The notes under the pieces were generated by a model. That model was not told the DNA's origin. It did not search any database and worked only from the letters and a program-made list of their open reading frames with translations. Positions 23,016 to 29,007 of a DNA stretch of 29,007 nt are shown one piece after another. Position 1 is the first letter of the stretch. Each line of letters begins with the position of its first letter. This DNA comes from Bacillota bacterium (GTDB lineage Bacteria; Bacillota; Clostridia; Christensenellales; Borkfalkiaceae): assembly GCA_003343995.1 (NCBI GenBank), contig QAKE01000086.1:1-29007 (forward strand). The letters are read 5' to 3'. The translations under genes were made by a program, and so were the position numbers.

Positions 23016-23922
23016 AACCGAGCGACACCAAGACGATGGCGGGAATGATGACCGCTACGGCGAGCAGATCTTTCCAAGTCGGCTTTTCTTTATAAAAAAG
23101 ATAATCGAGCAGGGTGACGAGCACGATGTTGCCGCTGCACGTGACGGGGAAAAACACCGACGCGGGCAGGTGTTTCGCCCCCTCCAGCGAACAGATGAGG
23201 GCGCCGCCGCACGTTGCGGCATAGAGCGCGCACGCCGCGAAATTCCGTCCGCCGTACAACGCTTTGTTTTCCTTCAGCACGGCTTTCGTTTTGGGAAAGC
23301 GCGCGAGCAGCAAAATGACGACGATCGCAAACACGAACCCCTGCGTCAGCACGGAAAAACTGACGGCGTCGGTTTCCGGCGCGAAACGCGCGTTATAGGA
23401 AATGACGATGTTCGCCACCCCCGAAATCACCGCGCCCGCCAGACAAAGGAAAACCGCCCCGCCCGCGCCCTTCTTTTTTTCCGTTTCCGTCGCTTGCCCG
23501 CCCTTTTTGGGCAGGTTTTTCAGCACGAACGCGCACAGCATGAGCGCCACGCCGATCATCTTCACGGCGGTGACGCCCTCGTTCCAAAAGAGGATGCCGA
23601 ACAAATAGGGCAGCGCGGTGGAGCCGACGGTGGTGGCGACGACGTAGGTTGCCACCTTGCCCGCCGCGTACGCCTTCAGCCCCACCACGGTGGACACGGT
23701 GCCGACGGCGGCGTATGCGAAGGCGAAAACATAATTCGCCGGATAGAGCGTGACGGAAAAGAGATTGACGAGGAGCAGCAGCGCGATGGAAAACACCGCC
23801 ACAAACAGGGTGAAAAACAGCCCCGTCGTCCAGCCGCTGCCCGCGACGTTCTTGGATTTTTTCATGAACATGGCGGAAAACGCGGTAAGCGCGACGTTTG
23901 CCGCCATCAATAAAGCGTTCAT
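23014..23922 (-). CDS. EamA/DMT-superfamily transporter
   Basis: The product is 302 aa with ten hydrophobic segments in two repeated five-helix halves. The conserved end of each half (for example FFPVTCSGNIVLVTLLDYLFYKEKPTWKDLLAV) is typical of EamA/drug-metabolite transporters. Members carry nucleotide sugars, sugars, amino acids or metabolites. It starts 1 base after the stop of the predicted glycosidase gene upstream, so the two are translationally coupled. This suggests the substrate is a sugar, glycoside or cleavage product, though direction (import or export) cannot be read. No strong ribosome binding site is seen, which fits coupling. Confidence 0.82.
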   Translation of the reverse strand: MNALLMAANVALTAFSAMFMKKSKNVAGSGWTTGLFFTLFVAVFSIALLLLVNLFSVTLYPANYVFAFAYAAVGTVSTVVGLKAYAAGKVATYVVATTVGSTALPYLFGILFWNEGVTAVKMIGVALMLCAFVLKNLPKKGGQATETEKKKGAGGAVFLCLAGAVISGVANIVISYNARFAPETDAVSFSVLTQGFVFAIVVILLLARFPKTKAVLKENKALYGGRNFAACALYAATCGGALICSLEGAKHLPASVFFPVTCSGNIVLVTLLDYLFYKEKPTWKDLLAVAVIIPAIVLVSLG

Positions 23923-23923
23923 A

Positions 23924-25798
23924 TCAGTATTCCAGCGCGACGGCGTTGTGGATATCGAGTTTATCCAGCGCGACGTTCAGCTTGCCGTCGGCGTAATTCC
24001 ACTCAACCTTTCCCTCGTCGGCGACGAGGCGCACCCGTTTCGGCGGCGGACACGCATAGGAAAACGCGACGCCGTAAATCGGCGGAATGTTTTCAAAGCT
24101 GCGCACCCGCGCGTCTCCGTGCACGCCGTTCAGATTGAGCAGATCGATATAAACGACGTTTCCGCCCCTTTGCACCGTCACGTCGACCGCGCAGGGGGAA
24201 ACGAACTCGATCTCCCGCGTAAAGCCGATTTCTTTAAAGACGTTTTCGAGGAACTTTTCCATCACGCGGGCGCGGTTTACCTTATAATCCTTGCCCAGAT
24301 CGAAAAGCAGTCCGCCGATTTTCCCCTTGCCGTAATCTCTAACGAAATAGGCGGACGAACATTTATTTTCGCAATGGTAATCGCCGTAAAGCGCGCCCCT
24401 GCCCCCGTTTACGCAAAGATACTCGGTATCCAGCCCGCAGCTTTCCTCTCCGTGCAGCAGATAGCGCACGCCGCGCTCGGTTTCCTTCGGCAAACCGAGC
24501 TCCTCCGCGAACGCCCGCGCGGCGTACGTGCCCGCGAGAAAGAGCTTTCCGCCCCGTTCGGTCCAGCCGAGAAGTTTTTCCTTCAGCTCCGCCTCGATGC
24601 CGCCGAAATTATGCACGCATATGTTGTCGTATTCTTCCAGATGCTCCGAAAACCAATGCGTGAACCCGCCGTCGAAATTCAAGCGGGTATCGGCGGCGGC
24701 GAGGATGTCCCCGCCGTTGGCGTAAGCGCGCGCGTCGCCGTTGTTGTTATATATCATCTCCTTTTCAAAGCGGTAGCCCTCGGTGGAGAACAGCCACCCC
24801 GTCCTGTTATACGGGCGTTTTCCGACGAGCTCCGCGCGGGCGCGCACGAACTCGGCAACCGCCTTCATCGCCCCCGCCGACCGCACGGAAACCTTGCCGA
24901 CGTTCTGCACCTGATACACCTGCACGCCGCCCCCGTTCATCAGTATGGCGGCGGCTTCCTGCTTGAGCTGTTCGGCGGACTTTTCCACGAAAAATCCGTT
25001 TTGAATATTGAACCCCCACGCCATCAGATCCCACGGCTTGTTCTGGTTGGAAACGAGGCGCGCTTCGATACGCGCGGCGCAAACGCTGTCGTCGGGCAGC
25101 AGATCGCCCGATATAAAGTCGACGTCCGCCCGCGGGTTTTCCGGACAAAACGAGGTGTACATCCAATTGCTGGCGATTTCAAAATCGGGGTACTGCGCGT
25201 GCACCGCCTTCGCGTAATGCTCCACATACTCCAAAAACCGCTCGCGGAGAAAATCGGCGTATTCGCGCGATTTCGCGTCGGAATTTCCCGTTTGGGCGGC
25301 GAATTTCGCAAGGCTTACGCCGTAATCGCGGATGACCGACCAGCAGTCGCCGTCCACCCACACGCCGTCCAGCCCGTATTCCGCAAGCTCTTTGATCTGC
25401 GGTATGAGCAGTTTTTCCGAATAATCGGAAAAAAGATGCGTTTCCCCCGTGCAGGAGCCGTCCTCCCTGAGAGCGCCCCATTCGGGGTGCAGCGCCGCCG
25501 CCGTTTTATCCCACACGCCGGAATGGTGCGCGTACAGCGACACGCCCCGCTCCTTCGTGATCCTTCGCACGTTTTTTAAAATATCGCACCGCATTTCCGG
25601 CGCGGCGTTGCCGACCTTCGTCGGATAGCTGGAAACGCCCGCGTGTCCCTTCGTGTCCACCTGAATGAAATCGGGCTTTACTTCGTCGAGCATTTTAACC
25701 CAGCTTGCTTCGTCGTAGTTTTCGCCGATGTTCTTTTGCCCCATGGCGGCGTGAAAATCGAAATGCAAACCGAAAACGCAATCCTTTCTCTTTTTCAT
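23924..25798 (-). CDS. Predicted intracellular glycoside hydrolase (TIM-barrel, GHL6/alpha-amylase-like)
   Basis: The product is 624 aa from the ATG at 25798, with AGGAGGG 6 bases upstream. A slightly longer frame to 25831 has no such site. The N-terminal 260 residues look like a TIM barrel: LHFDFHA (11-17), VKPDFIQVDTKGH (40-52), GVSLYAHHSGVWD (85-97), GLDGVWVDGDCW (142-153) and a later strand LMAWGFNIQNG. D149 or D151 is the likely catalytic acid or nucleophile, by analogy with GH29 and related clans. A middle region (about 330-460) resembles a GH42-like trimerisation domain, and a beta-sandwich C-terminus follows. No signal peptide is visible. The precise family and substrate are unsure. 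It has its own promoter and is coupled to the EamA transporter. Confidence 0.7.
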   Translation of the reverse strand: MKKRKDCVFGLHFDFHAAMGQKNIGENYDEASWVKMLDEVKPDFIQVDTKGHAGVSSYPTKVGNAAPEMRCDILKNVRRITKERGVSLYAHHSGVWDKTAAALHPEWGALREDGSCTGETHLFSDYSEKLLIPQIKELAEYGLDGVWVDGDCWSVIRDYGVSLAKFAAQTGNSDAKSREYADFLRERFLEYVEHYAKAVHAQYPDFEIASNWMYTSFCPENPRADVDFISGDLLPDDSVCAARIEARLVSNQNKPWDLMAWGFNIQNGFFVEKSAEQLKQEAAAILMNGGGVQVYQVQNVGKVSVRSAGAMKAVAEFVRARAELVGKRPYNRTGWLFSTEGYRFEKEMIYNNNGDARAYANGGDILAAADTRLNFDGGFTHWFSEHLEEYDNICVHNFGGIEAELKEKLLGWTERGGKLFLAGTYAARAFAEELGLPKETERGVRYLLHGEESCGLDTEYLCVNGGRGALYGDYHCENKCSSAYFVRDYGKGKIGGLLFDLGKDYKVNRARVMEKFLENVFKEIGFTREIEFVSPCAVDVTVQRGGNVVYIDLLNLNGVHGDARVRSFENIPPIYGVAFSYACPPPKRVRLVADEGKVEWNYADGKLNVALDKLDIHNAVALEY

Positions 25799-25821
25799 GA
25801 TTCCCTCCTTTAAACAACGGT

Positions 25822-25850
25822 AGTTTACCAAACCGCGCGCCGCTTGTCAA
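25822..25850 (-). promoter_or_regulatory. Promoter of the glycosidase-EamA operon
   Basis: On the minus strand the -35 is a perfect TTGACA (25850-25845), with a 17-base spacer and a -10 of TAAACT (25827-25822). The predicted leader is about 17 bases. The -10 lies within GGTA-AAC-TACC, a small inverted repeat that could bind a regulator. No clear terminator separates it from the GH2 gene upstream, so read-through from GH2 is likely too. Confidence 0.8.
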
Positions 25851-25927
25851 GGGGCTTTGAAAAGATTGAAAGAAATACGCCGAAAGTGTTATAAAATCGC
25901 CTTTTAAGAACGCGAATACACAAAAAA

Positions 25928-27619
25928 CTATTCTTCGACGGCGGCTTTGCGGGCGAAAATAGAATAAAGTTTTTCCACGGCGAACTTCGGCGTTCTGTCG
26001 TAGGCGTACAAGCCGTTCTGCTCCTGCTCCACGTCGGTGAGCTGGGTATAGCAGAAAGCGAAGATATTGGGATTATCGAGCAATGCGTCGGTGAGCGCGC
26101 GCACGCGGTCGAGCCACGCCTCTTCGCTCTTCGGCGCCTCGCCGTACCCCCAGCCGTCCGTCGCCCGCGCCGTGCCGCCGTATTCGCTGACGAAGAACGG
26201 CAGTCCTTCCGTATATTCCTGACGGGGCATAAAGTCCTTGAATTTTCCGCTTTTTGCAAGCTCCGCGAAGATCTCGGCGAACTTTTCGGGATTTTGCTCG
26301 TAGCAATGCACGTCGTAAATATCGGTTACAACGTGATAGTTGCCGCTGGTATCGATGACGGGGCGCGTGCCGTCGACGGCTTTCGTGGCGCGGTAAACCG
26401 TTTCGAGCACGCCGTCGAACTGCTTTCTGCCGGCGGTGTCCCACGTTTCGTTAAAGGGGCACCACCCCACGATGCTCGGATGGTTGAAATCCCGCTCCAC
26501 TTCCTCCAGCCATTCGTTGAGCGCGGGATACACGGCGTCGGCATAGGAAACGTCCAGCCCCCAGTTGGGGTATTCCCCCCACACGATATATCCTTCCCTG
26601 TCGCAATGGTATAAAAAGCGTTCCTCGAACACCTTTTCGTGCAGGCGCGCGCCGTTGAACCCCGCCGCTTTCGCGCGATGAATATCCGCGAGAAGGGCTT
26701 CGTCGGAGGGCGCGGTATAGATGCCGTCGGGATAAAACCCCTGATCGAGAATGAGCCGCTGGAACGTCGATTTGCCGTTGAGGAAAAACTTTTTGTCGCG
26801 GTATTCGATTTTGCGCAGACCGAAATAGCTTTGCACCTCGTCCTCCCCGAAGGAAAGCGCCACGTCGTAAAGCCCGCCTTTGCCGAGCTCCCAAAGGTGT
26901 TTTTCCGTCAAGGGCACGGCAAGCGTTACGCTGCCGCCGGAAGTGTACGTTTCCGCGCAACCCGTCGCCGCGCCGCCGAAGGAGGTTTTCACCGAAAACT
27001 TTCCCGCGCCGCACAACTTCGCGTGCACCGCGAGCGTGCCGCTGTCGGCGTCGGGATAATATTTCACGCTTTCGATGTGCGTTTTCGGCAGGTATTCCAG
27101 CCACACCGTCTGCCAGATGCCCGTCGTTCGCGTATAAAAACAGCCGTACGAGGCGAGCTTCTCGCTCTGCTTGCCGGAAGGAACGAGGCGGTTTCGCGTG
27201 TCGTCCTTCGCGTGCACGCACACCGCGTTTTCCCCCTCGCGGACATAGTTCGTTATATCGACGCAAAAGGATACGTATCCGCCCCTGTGCGCGCCGCATT
27301 TTTCCCCGTTTACGTAAATTACCGCCTCGTAATCCACCGCGCCGAAATGCAGATAAATTTTCTCCGCGAGATTTTCCTTGCTCACGACAAACGTTCTGCG
27401 GTACCATACCGATAACATAAAATCTTTATAGCCCACGCCGGAAAGTTCGCTTTCGGGACAGAAGGGCACGCAAATGGTCTGCCGATACGCCGCGGAAGGG
27501 GCGAAAAGCGCCCTTTCTTCCCCGCTGTCGGCGTCGTCGCGCTCAAATTCCCATATTCCGTTGAGATTTTGCCAATTTTTCCGCATAAACTGCGGTTTCG
27601 GATGTTCTGATCTAAACAT
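25928..27619 (-). CDS. Glycoside hydrolase family 2 enzyme
   Basis: The product is 563 aa. It shows the GH2 layout: a sugar-binding jelly-roll (about 14-180, with SVWYRRTF and RTTGIWQTVWLE), an immunoglobulin-like domain (about 182-268), then a TIM barrel. The acid/base is E391 in the FNETW motif and the nucleophile is E479 in SEYGG. GH2 covers beta-galactosidase, beta-glucuronidase, beta-mannosidase and others, and the motifs seen do not fix the substrate. No signal peptide is present, so it works in the cytoplasm. AAGGA lies about 9 bases before the start. It is divergent from an AraC regulator, which probably controls it. Confidence 0.9.
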   Translation of the reverse strand: MFRSEHPKPQFMRKNWQNLNGIWEFERDDADSGEERALFAPSAAYRQTICVPFCPESELSGVGYKDFMLSVWYRRTFVVSKENLAEKIYLHFGAVDYEAVIYVNGEKCGAHRGGYVSFCVDITNYVREGENAVCVHAKDDTRNRLVPSGKQSEKLASYGCFYTRTTGIWQTVWLEYLPKTHIESVKYYPDADSGTLAVHAKLCGAGKFSVKTSFGGAATGCAETYTSGGSVTLAVPLTEKHLWELGKGGLYDVALSFGEDEVQSYFGLRKIEYRDKKFFLNGKSTFQRLILDQGFYPDGIYTAPSDEALLADIHRAKAAGFNGARLHEKVFEERFLYHCDREGYIVWGEYPNWGLDVSYADAVYPALNEWLEEVERDFNHPSIVGWCPFNETWDTAGRKQFDGVLETVYRATKAVDGTRPVIDTSGNYHVVTDIYDVHCYEQNPEKFAEIFAELAKSGKFKDFMPRQEYTEGLPFFVSEYGGTARATDGWGYGEAPKSEEAWLDRVRALTDALLDNPNIFAFCYTQLTDVEQEQNGLYAYDRTPKFAVEKLYSIFARKAAVEE

Positions 27620-27654
27620 GATTTTTTCCTTTTTTACATTTTTTCGTTACATTC

Positions 27655-27683
27655 AGTATACGCCCGCCGCCGCGTTTTGTAAA
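27655..27683 (-). promoter_or_regulatory. Promoter of the GH2 gene
   Basis: On the minus strand the -35 is TTTACA (27683-27678), with a 17-base GC-rich spacer and a -10 of TATACT (27660-27655). The leader is about 30 bases. Its -35 box lies 20 bases from the -35 box of the divergent araC-type promoter, leaving 27684-27703 as the shared centre. Confidence 0.8.
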
Positions 27684-27703
27684 TAACTTTCCCTATCGAA
27701 TGG

Positions 27704-27732
27704 TTGACATATCCTACGATTTAAAGTATAGT
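27704..27732 (+). promoter_or_regulatory. Promoter of the AraC-family gene, probably giving a leaderless transcript
   Basis: The -35 is a perfect TTGACA (27704-27709), with a 17-base spacer and a -10 of TATAGT (27727-27732). The ATG at 27739-27741 begins 7 bases past the -10, at the expected transcription start. The motif CCTA(T)CGA occurs at 27692-27699 and again as CCTACGA at 27713-27719, about two helical turns apart, a spacing common for AraC-type sites. Confidence 0.75.
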
Positions 27733-27738
27733 TATATT

Positions 27739-28515
27739 ATGGTTACCATCACCGCGGTGCGCCACGCCTACCCCGAAAACGGCGGATTTAAAATCGCCCG
27801 TCCCAACGGGCACAAAGACTATACCTTTCTGCATTTTTTCACGTGCATGGACATTACGCTCGGAACAAAGACCTTTCGCACCCGACCGGACGCCTGCATC
27901 GTGTACGACAAAACGACGCCGCAGTTCTTTTCCAGCGAAACGCCCGTCGTGCACGATTGGATGCACTTTTCCTGCACGGAGGAAAAAACCGACCTTGCGG
28001 GCGTGCCGCTGAATTGCGTGTTTTACCCCGTGAACGGCTCGTTCATCACCTATATCGCGCAGGAGCTCGAGCGGGAATTTTTCGGCGATTTGCCCGACAG
28101 GGACAAAATGCTCGCCGCGAAGTTCGACGAGCTGATGATCAAATTAAAGCGTTCGGTAAACGACAAAACGAAACCGCTTGCCGCCGAAACCGCCGCCGCG
28201 CTGGAGGAGCTGCGGCAGAAAATGTTTTCCGATTTATCGAAAAACTACACGGTGGAGGAGCTTGCGCGCAGCGTAAATTTCAGCCCGTCTTATTTTTTCT
28301 CGCTCTATAAGGATTTGTTCGGCATTTCCCCCGTAAGCGACCTGATTTTATCGAAAATCAACGCGGCGAAAAACATGCTCGCCTTTACCGACGCCCCCGT
28401 GCTGAAAATCGCCCGACAGCTCGGTTACGACAACGTAACGCATTTTCTAAGGCAGTTCAAAAGCCGCGTGGGGGTATCCCCTTCGACCTATCGCAGCGCC
28501 GCGAAAGCGAAATAG
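27739..28515 (+). CDS. AraC-family transcriptional regulator
   Basis: The product is 258 aa from the ATG at 27739. A longer frame from 27700 would have no ribosome binding site, and its start would precede the apparent promoter. The N-terminal 150 residues form the variable sensing domain, probably a cupin-like fold. The C-terminal 95 residues hold the two helix-turn-helix units of AraC: YTVEELARSVNFSPSYFFSLYKDLFG and APVLKIARQLGYDNVTHFLRQFKSRVGVSP. Such regulators usually activate sugar genes when a ligand binds. It is divergent from the GH2 gene, so a cleavage product or substrate of GH2 is a likely inducer. The terminator at 28520-28555 follows. Confidence 0.92.
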   Translation: MVTITAVRHAYPENGGFKIARPNGHKDYTFLHFFTCMDITLGTKTFRTRPDACIVYDKTTPQFFSSETPVVHDWMHFSCTEEKTDLAGVPLNCVFYPVNGSFITYIAQELEREFFGDLPDRDKMLAAKFDELMIKLKRSVNDKTKPLAAETAAALEELRQKMFSDLSKNYTVEELARSVNFSPSYFFSLYKDLFGISPVSDLILSKINAAKNMLAFTDAPVLKIARQLGYDNVTHFLRQFKSRVGVSPSTYRSAAKAK

Positions 28516-28519
28516 AAAA

Positions 28520-28555
28520 CCGCCGCGGGCAAAATGCCCGCGGCGGCGTTTTTGT
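28520..28555. terminator. Intrinsic terminator after the AraC gene
   Basis: CCGCCGCGGGCA (28520-28531) pairs with TGCCCGCGGCGG (28535-28546), with an AAA loop and then a T-run. It ends the AraC transcript. The convergent gene at the right edge stops at its far end, and a short A-run on that side may allow use in both directions. Confidence 0.9.
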
Positions 28556-29007
28556 TTATTTGTCATACAGCCCCGTAAAGGATAACGAGGTGCAGGGCGT
28601 GGAAAACTCGATTAAAATATAGTTTTGCCCGTGCCGATCGAGGGGATCGGCGTTATTAAATAAATTTTCATTTGTAACGCTCTGCGCGTTGCCGTCGTAC
28701 GCGCCCATCGGGGTTACCGCCGAAGAAAGGTCGATTTCCACCGTCTGCGCCGCACCCGTAAACGCGGCGGTCTCCGTCACGGTATATTCCCTGCCGCCCG
28801 CAACGATTTTCAGCGTGATTTCCGCGCTCGCGCCGCTCTCTCCGACAAGCTCCATCGCCAGCTTCGTCATCGGCGCGTTCGCCTTCGGCATCAGCACGTA
28901 CGTTCCGCCCGTCGCCACATTCGCAAACGCGGCGGGAACTTCCGCAAACGTTCTGCCGACGGCGGGGTATATGCACGTTTGCGTGTTTTCAAAGGTGTTT
29001 GCCAAAG
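28556..29007 (-). CDS. Unrecognised protein, C-terminal part (5' end outside window)
   Basis: I do not recognise this protein. About 150 residues of the C-terminus are visible, ending in FTGLYDK, and the frame stays open to the window edge. A TTG at 29005 is more likely an internal codon than the start. The composition is rich in alanine, threonine, glycine and valine. Alternating hydrophobic and polar residues (ITLKIVAGGREYTVTETAAF, then QTVEIDLSSAV) suggest a beta-sandwich, as in carbohydrate-binding or extracellular accessory domains. No membrane anchor is present at this end. It converges on the AraC gene and shares its terminator region, so it may belong to a different operon from the sugar locus. 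Confidence 0.6.
   Translation of the reverse strand, partial: LANTFENTQTCIYPAVGRTFAEVPAAFANVATGGTYVLMPKANAPMTKLAMELVGESGASAEITLKIVAGGREYTVTETAAFTGAAQTVEIDLSSAVTPMGAYDGNAQSVTNENLFNNADPLDRHGQNYILIEFSTPCTSLSFTGLYDK

Noticed and set aside
22624..23913. Open frame of 429 aa on the plus strand
   Set aside because: It runs through the recombinase in another frame, across a terminator and antisense to the EamA gene. It is very rich in Arg, His and Gly.
23750..25579. Open frame of 609 aa on the plus strand
   Set aside because: It is antisense to the predicted glycosidase and EamA genes, has an improbable Arg/His/Val-rich composition and lacks a ribosome binding site. Long antisense frames are expected at this GC content.
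27700..27738. ATG at 27700 as the AraC start
   Set aside because: It has no ribosome binding site and lies upstream of the near-consensus promoter at 27704-27732. It is kept only as an alternative.
1..29007. CRISPR arrays, tRNA or rRNA genes, prophage or transposon ends
   Set aside because: I looked for direct-repeat arrays, cloverleaf-like intergenic sequences and paired terminal repeats in the short gaps and saw none. The longest gene-free gap is about 205 bases.

Overview
The window is about 29 kb of a compact bacterial chromosome. By eye it is roughly 55-60% GC, and coding genes fill nearly all of it. No gap between genes exceeds about 205 bases. The gene order prs-pth-mfd followed by a PrsA-like lipoprotein, a KtrAB-type potassium channel, a DUF3343/class V aminotransferase pair, strong AGGAGG-type ribosome binding sites and TTGACA-N17-TATAAT promoters all point to a Firmicutes-type organism, most likely an uncultured member of the Clostridia. 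This assignment is inferred from gene content, not from a marker phylogeny. I saw no rRNA, tRNA, CRISPR array, insertion sequence or prophage.

Region by region. (1) 1-300: an AT-rich left edge with the C-terminus of a GIY-YIG nuclease, followed at once by a dispersed-repeat unit and a bidirectional terminator. (2) 325-2529, minus: an nth-obgE-yhbY operon with its own promoter and a terminator-like hairpin in its leader. (3) 2631-4081: a DUF3343 protein (minus) divergent from a cysteine desulfurase-like enzyme (plus), a probable selenium/sulfur-handling pair. (4) 4154-4836: two divergent small proteins of unknown function. (5) 4930-7960, minus: exonuclease, PHP phosphoesterase, AEC transporter and GNAT acetyltransferase, tightly coupled. 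(6) 8036-15228, minus: prs-pth-mfd and a very long PrsA/SurA-like lipoprotein with its own promoter. (7) 15317-17938, minus: CPBP membrane protease, rlmH, an M14 murein-peptide peptidase and tadA. (8) 17994-22182, minus: prfB (with the programmed +1 frameshift), tsaD, ktrB, ktrA. (9) 22388-22990, plus: a stand-alone small serine recombinase. (10) 23014-28515: a carbohydrate locus with an AraC regulator divergent from a GH2 glycosidase, then a second predicted glycosidase translationally coupled to an EamA transporter. (11) The right edge holds the C-terminus of an unrecognised protein.

Most of the window is conserved housekeeping: translation (prfB, tsaD, tadA, rlmH, pth, obgE, yhbY), DNA repair (nth, mfd), PRPP synthesis and potassium uptake. 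The accessory parts are the left edge, the two small unknown proteins, the recombinase and the sugar locus. The glycosidases carry no signal peptide, so the sugar locus probably degrades imported oligosaccharides or glycosides in the cytoplasm. I did not find an obviously new multi-gene system. The most unusual signals are the GIY-YIG/repeat pairing, a probable leaderless AraC transcript, two terminators with identical arms but different loops, and the Se/S pair without visible partners.
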